Shown: positions 20,145 through 30,950, counted from the first letter of the stretch. The stretch: 64,000 nt of DNA from Stenocarpella maydis (GCA_002270565.1 NQMI01000054.1:62001-126000); one strand, 5' to 3'. Numbers and translations are program-made. The notes: a model not told the origin generated them from the sequence alone.

Positions 20145-20590
20145 CTAGCCGCCACGGAGATAACTGAACAGTGCTTTGGAGAACGAGCTCATGCCGCTCT
20201 TTAGGCTATCTATCATCTTCTTCAGGGTTTCCAAACCCGCTCCCAGATGATTCACAGAAAGTCCGATGTCGGTCAGGGTCTTATTCGCCTGCACGCCAGT
20301 TGCCTCGATCTTATCAAGTCGGGTGCATATCATGATGAGGAGACTGAATTATTAGCGAGCCTCTTAGAACTCCAAGATTTTCTGACTTACCTCCTCAGAT
20401 CATCATCCTTGATCGAGTCGTTGGTTAAGCGGGGTCCTTGCACGCCAGCTAATTCACTTAGCGTAGGAGTCTCTGATAGTACGCCGGGTGTAATGTGCGG
20501 CAAACTTTGGTCTTGAGGCTGCTCTGGGCTCCAGAAAGATGTCCAGTCTTCGCAAAAGTAATCATTTCCTTGTTGCTGCTCGGTATCCAT
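20145..20590 (-). CDS. Hypothetical small protein, 2 exons, 132 aa
   Basis: Exons 20590-20391 and 20343-20145 join across a 47-bp intron (donor GTAAGT, branch CTAAT, acceptor TTCAG) in phase 2. The first part is acidic and aromatic (YFCEDWTSFW), followed by a disordered stretch. The second part forms a likely amphipathic helix pair (CTRLDKIEATGVQANK, LETLKKMIDSLKSGM) with spacing like a t-SNARE or tether coiled coil, but no family can be named. The canonical splice signals make the model firm although both exons are short. Confidence 0.6.
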
Positions 20591-20751
20591 GGCCTCGATG
20601 ATGGTTTCCTACGTGGGCGCCTTGTCCGGGATCTGGGCAAGGAGACCTCGATCCTGGATTCTGTGTTGTCCTCCCACATATAAGTAAGTGGAGGCTTCCT
20701 AGGCCAAGGTGAACAGATTTTGTGACGCTCATCTAAAATAAACTACCAATT

Positions 20752-21682
20752 ATGTCTCAGCAGACATTCCTTGCGCTTACAGCGGCGGTGCTTTTGGTGC
20801 TCAATGCTCATGCCTTCCATGGCGCGTCCCCTCTTTGTCTTTCCGCTCCACCGCTGCCATTGGTTGCTGGTGTGTCCACAATCTCAGCAGTGTGGGTTGC
20901 ATTAGCTACCTGGGAGCACTCAAGTGGTCGAAGCTAACATGATGCTGGTAGCCACGACGTCTCCTATTGGGAGCAGTGCCGCGCTTTTCTTTCATTTGCG
21001 GCACAGGATTTCCCAACCATTACATTTACCTTCGGACCGAAATATTGCGAAGGCCGTAAGGTCGCCAGCTTCCTGGTCCCTGTTGAGGTGCCGAGCGGAG
21101 AAGCGCACCTCATTTGGTAGGTCTTTGCAGACCCCATTTTGAAAGGGTATGCTAAAAAGTGGCAGGGAATGCAGCGGCCTCCCTTCCACATGTATCCAAG
21201 CTTCAATCACGCAAGGTGCGGGGAACAACAGTATGTCATTGGATCGCATTGGCAGTCTCAGATGTGAGGCCATTTCCCAGTGTTTTGATGAGTCCGAATC
21301 GGGCTGTGCTAGTCTAGCTGCATCAACAACACAAGCGACTAGTATTGCGGCAGATAAACCTCCGGTGGCGTCCATCGGGTCATCTTGGCATGCCATCACG
21401 ACGAGCTTTTCATCCTCTAATAAAACAGGTGTAACGCCGCCAGCGTCCACCAACCCGGCTGAAAGCTCGGTGACATCATCAACGGCCACAACTCTAACCC
21501 AAGACGGTGATCTCTCGAATACTTCGAGCTCTAAACTGAATTCAAGCAACAGAGGCAGCATTGCAGGCTTCCCCAGTGTGAACTCTGCTGCACAATTGAC
21601 AATACCACAAATCTTCACAGTGTTCACTTTGACGCAGACTGTTACCACATTGATTACGGCAACTACTCTCCCAGGGATGTAG
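20752..21682 (+). CDS. Secreted Ser/Thr-rich protein, 3 exons, about 266 aa
   Basis: Exons 20752-20869, 20951-21116 and 21166-21682 form one frame. Intron 1 removes an in-frame stop and ends with branch CTAAC and acceptor GGTAG; its donor (GTGTGT at 20870) is the least certain point. Intron 2 uses GTAGGT and GGCAG. A signal peptide is clear (FLALTAAVLLVLNAHA). The domain in exon 2, QCRAFLSFAAQDFPTITFTF, GPKYCEGRKVASFLVPVEVP, then SGEAHLIWECSG, has the look of small fungal secreted beta-sandwich proteins with conserved Cys. The last 120 residues are Ser/Thr-rich, as in O-glycosylated wall proteins. Function is unknown. Confidence 0.6.
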
Positions 21683-23052
21683 GTGGGAGTGTGGAGAAGG
21701 TGGTTATTGGTCAGCGTTTAGGGGGGAGGAGGCTGGGCAGCAGGGATGGACGGGTTTTGGAGAAAGAACTGAGTCATTGACAGAGAGATGTGCTTTTCAT
21801 TTTAATGTGGTTGGGGGCGTAATTTTTACGCCACTGCTTTGTACCTATGGTCTGTGCTCCTTGCAGCACGCTTATTCAGCAAGTACCTTTTCCCTCTTAA
21901 TCATTGCTAGCAATACAGTAAGCCCACTTTGGTATATATCTTTCTGCTCCACCTTTGCTCCACTTCAAATTAGTCAGGGGGTATTATTTCCTGGGAGGAC
22001 GTAGTATGTCATTAGTGCCTGCCTCTTATCATTCGCAAGTAATGTGACAAATCAACCTACCATCCGGAATGACGAAAAACGACCCCCGCTGTAATCACCC
22101 AGATCCGCTATCTAACGCGATTTAGCGCCCCGCAGCCAAGCTGTAGCCAAGCCACCGATCACTACTGGTACTTCTAAGTACAACCTTCCCCCGTTATTCC
22201 CTTCTCCTTTTAAAGTTTTTTTTTCAAACAAAAATTAAAAGCTTAAAGACTGCTTCTTAAGTTAAATTTAATAATAAAAAGTATATTAAACTTAAAAGTA
22301 AAAGTAAAGATAGGGTTAAAGGGAATAATAAAAAAATTAAGGAAATAGGGGAAGGTTATACTTAGAAGTATCAGCGGCTATTGGTGTAAGGCTGCGTTGG
22401 GCGGCGACCTGATGGAGTGGGTACAGGGAAGGTCGTTTTTCGAACCTACACTAGTGTCTACGCGTCCCGTCCCGACAGTCTGGGTCTGTTATACCCTCCT
22501 ATTCAATGTGATACCCCTTGCCAAGGTCGCACAGGCCCTTCTAGAGCTTCCGGGGACCTTCCGGGAACCTCCCGGGAAATTATGCAGCAGAGTTGAGTTT
22601 TGTCGTCGGCCGGCACAATATTGGCTCTCTTTCACCTCACTCAAGTGCTCCCGCCCTCATGTCCTGCGGTCCTCGTCGGGGACCTGTTGGAAACTGCCAT
22701 AGTTAACAACCATTACAGCGTTGTTGATACCATCTGCAGGATACTAACGGATAGATAAAAGCTCAGCAGTTACAGTGAGAAATAAAATTATGAATTTATT
22801 AGAGGTTACTCTTCAGAGGAATATACATGGTGCCACCCTCAGGCGTGTGGGCGCAATGCTCAGATTCGTACGTCCAAGGTCCAACTAGTCTTATCGATAG
22901 AGCACTGCCGGCCCGTCTACCCGGTGCCAGCCACAGCCTTCGCAACCAACACAACTGACTCAGCACATCAACCGCATATGGGCATCTCTATGGTGATAGC
23001 TCTCAAACGAGTCAGACTCGGCTAGATGGCTGTATGTTCTTGGAGTATAGTA
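21683..23052. other. Intergenic with a MITE-like element
   Basis: No gene is supported. An AT-rich inverted-repeat element occupies 22,165-22,374. The rest, up to the 3' end of the DUF3723 gene, shows no motif I recognise. Confidence 0.45.
22165..22374. mobile_element. MITE-like element with 27-bp terminal inverted repeats
   Basis: The left end begins CTGGTACTTCTAAGTACAA. The right end, read on the opposite strand, begins CTGATACTTCTAAGTATAA. The 27-bp arms differ at only two positions, both transitions. The core of about 155 bp is extremely AT-rich (22,200-22,340, long A and T runs) with no coding frame. A target-site duplication is not obvious. Size, arms and composition fit a non-autonomous DNA transposon. 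Confidence 0.7.
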
Positions 23053-26000
23053 CTACGATATCCCATACCCGGGTTCGTCCTCTTCTTCAAACAAATCAGC
23101 TTCAGCAGATTCATGGTAAAATCTTGTTTGTGCATGTTTCAAAATACCTTCTTGGTCTCCCTCTGTCGATGGTGGCAGCACTGGAGACCTTTCTCTTTGG
23201 CTTGTCGTTGTTAGTTCGACATTTTGAGCTGCACTTTCAGCTGGGGTAATCTGTGGGGACCCGTCCTTCATTTCTAAATCTCCCTCTGTCGATGGTGGTA
23301 GCACCGGAGACCTTTCTCTTTGGCTTGTCGTCGTTAGTTCGACATTTTGAGCTGCACTTTCAGCTTGGGTAATCTGTGGAGACACGCTCTTCGGTTCTAC
23401 ATGTCCCACCGCGGAGACCTCCTCGGCTTCAGGCCCCCGGACCCTTTGACGTTTTGGATTATACCTGCTTCGTTCTCGAATGCGATTTTCGGGCATTTCG
23501 TTACCCAGTGATTGGCCGTTAGATAATCTATCCTCTGGTTCTTGTATAGCACGCCTTTTGCGAATTTCAGGAGTAGCGACATTTTGAGCTGTACCCAGTG
23601 ATCGGCCGTTAGATAATCTATCTTCTGGTGCTTGTATAGCATGCCTCTTGTGAGTCTCAAAGCGGAATAGTAGCGGTACGCGAGTACTTTTCGCTTCAGG
23701 TAGTCGTAGGAGCGTGAATTGTGAATCAGGCTGTGGGGGGATCACAGGCGACCTTTCAGCCGGGAGAACTGAGGACAGAGCTGGTATATCTGGTTGAGAT
23801 GGTGTAACACTTTCTTCAGTGTCCAAGGGATGAGGTGAACCCTTAGTAGAAGTGGTTGATATCGGCGCTTGTGTTTCCGGAGGTGTAACAACTTGCTTGC
23901 TCTGTGGGGGCTTTAAAGGTGATCTTTCAGCAGAAGGGATAGATGTCGACGCTGGTACTTCTGAATGAGGCAGCTGAGTAGCTTGCGCTCCTTCAGATGG
24001 GCGGGCCGGCGAATGCCCAGAGGTCGAGATTAGCATTAGCGCGAGCGAGTGCTTAAGGTTCTCCTGCTGTTTCCTGCTCAACTTGCCCGACTTTTTGACT
24101 TTAGATGGGCCGGGACTTGTATCTAACTCTTTGGCTTTAGGTTCGCGGGGCCGTTGTCTAGTGTTGGAGGTTGAATTTGGCGGTGGCTGTGGTGATTGAG
24201 GCGGCTGAGATGTGGTACCTTCTCCGGTCAGGGGCGGTGGAGTACTAGTGACTTGCGAGGTTATTCCCGGGGTCTGCGGCACGAGTGCCATCAGGCTCGC
24301 GTCGGACGCGATCGAACCCGGGAGCGGCTCCAGCGGCGCTGGGGTGCCGGGGAGGATTATCGTAAGGGGCGTGGCCGTAGACATTGGCGCCTTAGCACCT
24401 ATGTCGGCCATACTAGGGATTGTAGACCCGGCGGGCATAGCAGCCGGGTAAGTCCCGTTTAAGAAGGACGCCGTGATTACTGCGGCGGGGTGGGTTGGAG
24501 CGGCAGCCGCCCCGCCTACGCCGTTCACTGTGTTGGCGATGGACGTCAGCTGGGCCAGGTCGACGGTTGACGTCTGTGGCACCTCCGGTTGAGGAAGATG
24601 AGATACTTTATCTTTCGCAGACTGACGCGCGCGTAATTTTTTAATATGTTTTGTACGATCGTCGCCCTTGTTTGACTTGACGTTAGCTGGGCCGGGCCGC
24701 TGTTTTACCCTGGCTTTGGAGGGAGCGGTCGCGCGTCCCTGTCTCGGAATATTTGCTTCTGTTTCTGTAGCCTTGGCTGGTGGTCTCAGGTCGAAGTCAA
24801 GTCCCACCCCTTCTTCATCGGTAATGAGCGGCTCAGAATCAAAAAAGGAATTAAGAAAGTCATTTTGAACAAAAAGAGGCGTCATTTTGTCTGATGGTAC
24901 GTCCTGGAGTTCAGGGAGGAAGGCACCCGATTGGAGGCAGAGAAATGAGCGTAAGAGAGGTTTCCCACATTTCCATGTATATGGGAAAGGGTCTGGGACG
25001 CTGAATGTCTTCACCATAATCTGATTAACATTCCTCATGGGAGTCTTCATAATTTTCGGGGTAAAGATTCCGAGCCGCCGGGCGCGCTCTTGAAATAATG
25101 CCACATATTCTTTGTCGACTCCTGCTGGCAAGACCTCTCCGCGCTGGTCCTGGAGTGGGCGGTCGTTAGATAAGTGAGGGAAGTTCCGCAGTGCAAAAAG
25201 GAATATCTCTTTAAGAACAAGTGTCCAGTCGGCATTTATTACTGAAATATACTTGTCCTTATCACTTTGAATGAGAACATGGGAACCGTGGCGCCAGTAA
25301 GAGCTGAGATATACGGGAAGAAGTTGTGGCTTGGCGTCCTTCTCGGGCCCGCCCAAGAATGTTTTCAGTATTCTAGCCCCAATCGAGAAGTACTTCATAT
25401 TCTCGTGGAACATCCGGATGCTAGGAATGATCGCTCGGAGGGAGAGTATATTTTGAGTCAGCCGTCGCCTGGTCGCAACGTCCTGAACTCTCTCTAATAT
25501 ATTCTGGCGCTCCATCATAGTCCGTATGTATATTCTATCGGCCTGAACGCTAGGTGCTCTGCTCTCAAGGGCACGGACGGTCTTTGCATCGAACGCTTGC
25601 AGAAGTGCTGGATCGTTGTTGGTAAAATTATTATATATAGTTTTGATACGTCGAAGGCAAAATATAATCTGGTCGTCGCAACCAAGAGCAATGTGTTTGT
25701 GGAAATTTCCTAGCTGTAGTCCTCCCCACAGGCCGGGAATCGGTAGAAGTTCATCCAAAGCAGCAACTATTTCCGTTTTTTTTAGAAGAAGGTTTAAGAT
25801 CTTCTCCTTTGCTGAGCTCAGTTGAAGTCTCCAATCTCGTGCGGCGCTGTACTGGCCAATCTTCTCGTAATGCCTAATATTTCGGTAGATGTCTCCATCA
25901 GAATGTCTTGTCTGGTGGGAGAATTCACGGACTTGGCGGCCAATCAGAGCCCCACGGTACTCTATTACTTTTGTTAGCATGCGCTTCATCTAAGCAATGG

Positions 26001-26382
26001 AGCAGAACCACGTACCCTCTGAAATATAGTAGAGCTCAACAGGCCACCAGGAGTCTTTGCCGAACGCTCTACGAGCTGCTGCAATCCTCTGTTTTCCATC
26101 GACACAGAGGACACAGTTTCGAAGATCTAACCTGGGGTATCTCGGCCATCGTGTTGTTTCTCGCAACCTCTTGATTGAGAGGCCGAGGTCAGAGGCAATA
26201 GCACTGAGCGTTTGTCTGTTGATCAGACCTTTTACAGGATGCTTCGACTTATTTGGTGCTCTCCTTAATACCCTAGATAGTTTTTTAACGATGTCCTCAT
26301 CTTCATCTCGTCCTACGCCCGCTTCAGTGGTAAAGGCGGATAAGGGGACTTCAATGACCCCAACGAGGTATCTTTCAGTCAT
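23053..26382 (-). CDS. DUF3723 family protein, 1093 aa
   Basis: Exons 26382-26016 and 25967-23053 join across a 48-bp intron (donor GTACGT, branch CTAAC, acceptor AAAAG). The N-terminal 400 residues carry the order typical of DUF3723: RYLVGVIEVPLSAF, LDLRNCVLCVDGKQRIAAAR, WWPVELYYISE, HSDGDIYRNIRHYEK and a long helical region with PIPGLWGGLQLGNFHKHIAL. The C-terminal 650 residues are disordered, with a 41-residue tandem repeat (ITQAESAAQNVELTTTSQ then RERSPVLPPSTEGD, DNA period 123 bp at 23,156-23,400) and a second repeat around EPEDRLSNGQSLG. Basic clusters suggest the nucleus. The biochemical role of DUF3723 is unknown; such genes are known as recurrent cargo of Starship transposons. A TATA-like CTATATAG lies about 130 bases upstream. 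Confidence 0.85.
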
Positions 26383-26509
26383 TCTGAGAGTGTGTGGCAG
26401 GGAAGGTGAAGACTAATGCACGCCTGGGCTGCTGGCCCGACTTTTCTGACACTGTGTTGTAAATTACCAGACTGGTCATCCAAGTATGACTGCAAATTTA
26501 GGGCTTGGG

Positions 26510-26517
26510 CTATATAG
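26510..26517 (-). promoter_or_regulatory. TATA-like element of the DUF3723 gene
   Basis: CTATATAG, a palindrome and so readable on either strand, lies about 130 bases upstream of the DUF3723 start codon at 26382. Confidence 0.4.
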
Positions 26518-27051
26518 GATCATACAAGAACCCCTGAGACCAGGTACATGGGTTAGGCCGGAAACCGGGATGGGGGCGGCCGTTACTTGCCGGCGGGCGG
26601 GGAAGCGGATGTAGTATGAATAAGAAAGTAGAATGCAACGTGGAGGCGAGGTAGTGGTGTTTTATTTTGTTTTGCATCTTGTACCGCTTGTTAAGTTCCC
26701 CTGTAGCCTCACTTACTCTACCTCCCCCGGTAGTGAATAGTTGCCGATGGTGAGAACTACGGACCATGCTGGGGATATTCCTCCGCCTACCTATTTTGGT
26801 ACGCAGGTTAGCGCCCGGTGCCAGTTTTCCGGCCTTGGTGCCCGAGTCCCGGGCGCGGCCAGGAACCCGGAGCATGGCGCGAAGTTGAGTTTCTCTCTCT
26901 CCAAGCCTAGCTCGGGCGGTATTTATTTAAGTTAAGTTCAAGCTTTTTTCTTCTGAACTAACTCAGGTTAACGACTAGGAAATAAATGCACCTTTATTAG
27001 ACCTAAGTTGGATAGTGACCTTAAGCCGTTTCTCATAATCAAAAACCCGCA
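26518..27051. other. Divergent intergenic region
   Basis: Upstream of both the DUF3723 gene (leftward) and the membrane-protein gene (rightward). It holds GC-rich and AT-rich blocks but no repeat or gene that I can support. Confidence 0.4.
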
Positions 27052-27597
27052 ATGTCGCAAATATATCAACGCATGATAATCGAGTCGAGCGAGGTTCCCA
27101 TGTGGTGCAATCTGGCAGCAGCATTCGCATCGTGGATAGTCCTTGCTGGGTTCTTTATTCTCCCAGCCACCTTTACCTCCCTCAGAGAGCACTCACAGGC
27201 CATAGCAGGCTCGCAAGTTGTGAGAACAGTAACCAATATTTCCTTAATACCGCTTGCAAGCGTATGCTATACTGCAGGCGTCGCAGGGCTAGCCCTTCTA
27301 TGGTCCAAATTTAAGTCTAATTACATCTGGCTGCTAACTCACATATTCTGGTGAGCTATATTAAACACCTAAAGCATTATATTAATATTAATAAAAGTTT
27401 TATATAGCCCTAATATTTTTAATTGTATAAGCGGTATAGTTACAATTATTATAAACGTCTATACTGCACGAGATGGTACATGGTCACCAACTGCATGGGT
27501 TACTTTAGGCGTTATTTTATTCACTCTTACTAGTTTAATAGTAATATCATTGCTTTATAGGATCTGGTTAGCTCGGCTGGCGCAAAACTATATATAG
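27052..27597 (+). CDS. Four-helix membrane protein, 2 exons, 162 aa
   Basis: Exons 27052-27350 and 27408-27597 join across a 57-bp AT-rich intron (donor GTGAGC, acceptor TATAG) in phase 2, removing a stop right after the donor. The product has four clear hydrophobic spans: LAAAFASWIVLAGFFILPAT, ISLIPLASVCYTAGVAGLAL, IFNCISGIVTIIINVY and AWVTLGVILFTLTSLIVISL, and ends RIWLARLAQNYI. Loops are short. No family is recognised, although small four-helix proteins of this shape are frequent in fungi. Exon 2 is AT-rich but intact, which argues that it is maintained. Confidence 0.68.
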
Positions 27598-28143
27598 TTT
27601 AATATTATTTTAATTTATAGTTATAATAAATTATATAGTTTAAAGCAATATTTATAATTAGCTGTATAAAAGGCTAAATATCCATGTAAGTGCCAATCTT
27701 AAGTACTTAGGTATAGCGTTTATTAAAAGCCGCTAGACTTTATAAGTGCCCAGCTTTTATATCTGGGTTGTCTGTAAGCTGATTTTAGCCGCTTACTGTG
27801 AGTCTCACCAGGAATTGTGACTTAACAGATTCGCGATCTTATACTACTTTTGCGAAGTTAGGCGGTGGGGTTTGCTAATGGAGCTGGTGGTAGAACCTTG
27901 GAAGGTAAAAGCTGGGTGTGCCTATAGTCTGGTGGAGGTAAGATCCTGTATGCAAGGAATGCCACTGAGACCTAAGGATATAAATGAAAGAGGCTTTATA
28001 GCATATATTCTAGAGAAAACTCTATATATACTACTTGATGTGATTATAAAGTAACTCAGATCTCTGAGATTATGCCCAGAACCTTTTCCTAATGCTAACT
28101 ATCTTTAACATTAAATTTCAATAAGCAATAGTATATGTTTTCT
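27598..28143. other. AT-rich intergenic region
   Basis: A strongly AT-rich stretch between two convergent genes. One 60-codon plus-strand frame at 27,872-28,054 has no domain or promoter. AT bias and TA-rich text would fit RIP-mutated relics, but no ancestral element is recognisable. Confidence 0.4.
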
Positions 28144-28704
28144 CTAATCTTGACTAAAGAAGTCGATATTAAAGAAGTCAAGGTTGCCCTGTTGCGGCCA
28201 AGCGAATAGCCCTGGCGGGCGATTCAAGCCTGTTTCCGAATTCGGTTTGCTCGGGTAGCCTGCAGTTGAGGCCTCGACTGTGAGCTGCGACGTTCGAGTG
28301 TCTGGTTCTGAGGATGCCATTGATAGCGTGGGGCCAGCAAGGGGCGCTGCAGAGTCGGAGAAATGCGCTGCGGGGTCGGTTCTGGGCGAGTTCGACGCTA
28401 GCGTTGAGCGAGGAGAGGATGAAGCGGTGCTTTGGCAAGACGACGACGATCCGTGATTCCTTTGGCGGACCAACTCAACGTCATCTGGTCCGAAGCGATG
28501 TGTGAATTCGTCTGGGATCCCAAACTGCTCCAGGACGCGATGGCCGTCTTCGACATAACGGAAGGTTTCACCCTTATATATGCCAATGAGAGCAACACTT
28601 GCCTCTGTCAGGGTGTTTATATCATGCAGCTTTCTCATCAACCCTTGTCGACGAGTGTAGAAGGATCTTTTTGCTCTCTGCGCCCGTGTCCGGCCAGGTG
28701 CCAT
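28144..28704 (-). CDS. MADS-box-like protein, 186 aa
   Basis: Single exon. Residues 1-60 resemble the MADS/SRF DNA-binding fold: basic RTRAQRAKRSFYTRRQGLMRKLHDINTL, followed by the strand segment ASVALIGIYKGETFRYVED. The canonical RxxRxxTFxKRRxGLxKKAxEL pattern is matched at the RRxGLxxK core, with Thr replaced in places. The remaining 120 residues are Ser/Pro-rich and probably disordered. MADS proteins bind CArG-type A/T-rich sites as dimers, but this copy is short and diverged, so DNA binding is an inference. It does not resemble the usual fungal Mcm1 or Rlm1 orthologues in length. Confidence 0.68.
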   Translation of the reverse strand: MAPGRTRAQRAKRSFYTRRQGLMRKLHDINTLTEASVALIGIYKGETFRYVEDGHRVLEQFGIPDEFTHRFGPDDVELVRQRNHGSSSSCQSTASSSPRSTLASNSPRTDPAAHFSDSAAPLAGPTLSMASSEPDTRTSQLTVEASTAGYPSKPNSETGLNRPPGLFAWPQQGNLDFFNIDFFSQD

Positions 28705-29342
28705 TTTCGTGGGGGAGTTCTAGTCTGTGTGGATGTTTTGTGTGGGAGATGGGATGTTTGTGGGCTGGGGGTCTGTGTGTTTCCTTGTGTGCCTGATGCT
28801 TCTATTGCTCGATTATTCCATGGTTCATCTAAAAGAGAAGGTCACATTCATTTAAATACAAAAATGACAGCTGAGTTCAGTGGTACCGATAGATTCAGCA
28901 GGCGCTTAGAGCCTATTTTTAGACCGTCGGAACGGGAGTCTGATAGCCGCGGGCCTACTTTTGGGCCCAGGCACCAGGGTCCTATCCTAAGGTCAGGACA
29001 GCGGTCTCTAAGCCACCGGGAACCCGGAAATAGGACTCTTAAGCGCCAGTAAATGGGGGACAGTATGCCCGGATTCTGGTTACTGAGAGAGTAGTTATGG
29101 CACTCAGTTCTGAAATCTGGTTACTGGACTGCCGGAGGTTGCCCGGGGCTTGTCGGACTGGAGGCCGCTTGACGAAGGCCACCGCTTGATCTCGGCGGGC
29201 GGCTTTACCCTCGACATATAAAGAGGTAAAGGAGAACTTAAGGTTCCAGTTACGCCTATTTTCCTACACACCTATACTACTTCCACGCTTAAATATCATC
29301 TATCTATAGTTAAGAATAACGAATTTGTTTCCCATTTTTAAG
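28705..29342. other. Divergent intergenic region
   Basis: Lies upstream of the MADS-like gene (leftward) and of the 29343 gene (rightward). Open frames at 28,432-29,052 overlap the MADS gene antisense and are not supported. A pyrimidine-rich leader and TATAAAG at about 29,218 probably serve the 29343 gene. Confidence 0.4.
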
Positions 29343-30056
29343 ATGGCACCAACCCCGAGCAATATAGCTCGCCGCCAACAAAGGGATAAGTGTCGAGAGA
29401 AACTAGCGCAGCATATTTGTATGACAACCTTAGGCGTTGGAGAGAGCTCAGCTAATTTACCCAGCCAATAGATTAGGAATTTACATAGAGCCTGTAGATG
29501 TGCGCCTTAATCCCCGAGAGACAGACTTCTACTCGTGGAAAGTAATGCAAGGCAAAGAGGAGCTCTACTCTAAGATCTTTGCGAAGAACTTAAGCGACCA
29601 TTCTGTTGGTATCTACAGACTTCTTTGCAGAGAAGTTGGAAATTCCTTTGAGGCCGTAGCGCCTTGCAAGGTCTCAGCATCAAACAGCAGCAAACTAGTA
29701 TGTGATGACCAAATCTCGATTTCTCTCCTGCTAAAATCAATTAGGTATTTCCAGAGCCTAGCTTTAGTAGCATTATTGATCAGCTAAGGGAGGAAAATAT
29801 AACGCTCTTGCAACAACTTCAAGAAGCAACAAGACGAGCAGAAACAGAACACGAACAAAGAAACATAGCCGAGGAAAGGAGTCGTCAATACCAGAGTCAC
29901 CAAGAACAGCTGGAGAAGGATGTCCAAAGATACGCTACTACAGCAGCATTTTTTTCGGAAATCGTTACAAAATGCGCGACCAGTATGGAAAACGCGTTGC
30001 CTTCGTTGCAGGATATGAAGCATATGTTGGAGGCAGCATGTATTTATCAAGGATGA
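29343..30056 (+). CDS. Hypothetical coiled-coil protein, 3 exons, 206 aa
   Basis: Exons 29343-29418, 29465-29697 and 29745-30056 join across 46- and 47-bp introns (donors GTATGA and GTATGT, acceptors CCCAG and ATTAG). The N-terminus is basic (NIARRQQRDKCREKL). The centre looks folded (RLGIYIEPVDVRLNPRE, KEELYSKIFAKNLSD). Exon 3 encodes a long coiled coil (IIDQLREENITLLQQLQ, then TRRAETEHEQRNIAEER) ending in a Cys/Met-containing helix. A basic stretch plus coiled coil hints at bZIP-like architecture, but the two are separated by about 80 residues, so this is not a normal bZIP. Its 3' end faces the ACCAGT repeat array. Confidence 0.65.
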
Positions 30057-30099
30057 TCAGTCAATGAGCAAATCGAGAGACGGATGTTGTGTAAATCAA

Positions 30100-30950
30100 T
30101 AAACTAGATTACCAGTCATGGACATCCAGCTCCCTGAGAATGATACAATAGGGAAATTAAGAACTGGCATAACCAGTCATAGGATAACCAAAAAATTGGC
30201 ATGACCAGTCACGAGGAAACTATATGATTAAGTTGAATCAAGCTAGCATAACCGGCCATAAACAACATTGATGAACTACATTACCAGTCATGGAGAAACC
30301 ATTAAACCGGCGTGACCAGTCATACTATTTACTCGATTTTAATATTAGGTATAACCAGTAACCGGGAAACAGGGATTTATAATAACCAGTAACCCGGGAA
30401 ATAGTAGTAGATGATGACCAGTCATATGATAACCAAAAAATTGGTATGACCAGTCACGAGGAAACTATGTAATTAAGTTGAATCAAGCTAGCATGACCGG
30501 CCATAAACAACATTGATAAACTATATTACCAGTCATAAAGAAACCATTAAACCGGCGTGACCAGTCATACTATTTACTCGATTTTAATGTTAGATATAAC
30601 CAGTAACCGGGAAACAGGGATTTATAATAACCAGTAACCCGGGAAATGGTAGTAGATAATGACCAGTCATACGATAACCAAAAAATTGGCATGACCAGTC
30701 GTACTACTTACTCGATTTTTAATCTTAGGTATGACCAGTAACCGGGAAACAGGGATTTGTGATGACCAGTAACCCGGGAAATGGTAGTAGATGATGACCA
30801 GTCATAGATAATTAGATAAAAATAAAGCAGAGGATAGTAGTTATTCAATTTTTAATATTAGGTATAACCAGGGAAACGGGGATCTAGGTGACCCGGGAAG
30901 TGCTAGTTGAGCGTTTTGGGGCGGATAAAACTATCATGACCAGTCACAAC
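30100..30950. repeat. ACCAGT array with 245-bp higher-order repeat
   Basis: About nineteen copies of ACCAGTCA or ACCAGTAAC, mostly preceded by TG, TA or TT, are spaced roughly 25-60 bp apart, all in the same orientation. They sit in a larger unit: the marker AACCAAAAAATTGG starts at 30,186, 30,431 and 30,676, so the period is 245 bp over nearly three copies. Each unit has the same order of elements, including ACCGGCCATAAAC, AAACCGGCGTGACCAG and ACCAGTAACCGGGAAAC. The commonest form, TGACCAGTCA, is a palindrome around a 2-bp centre (TGAC-NN-GTCA). The array lies between the 3' ends of two convergent genes, so it is not a promoter of either. Confidence 0.9.

Noticed and set aside
24196..24462. 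Plus-strand frames inside the DUF3723 tail
   Set aside because: Gly/Arg-rich antisense shadows of a Pro/Ser-rich disordered region.
29343..30056. Calling the coiled-coil protein a bZIP factor that binds the TGAC-NN-GTCA array
   Set aside because: The basic stretch and the coiled coil are about 80 residues apart rather than contiguous, and the array lies at the 3' side of the gene.
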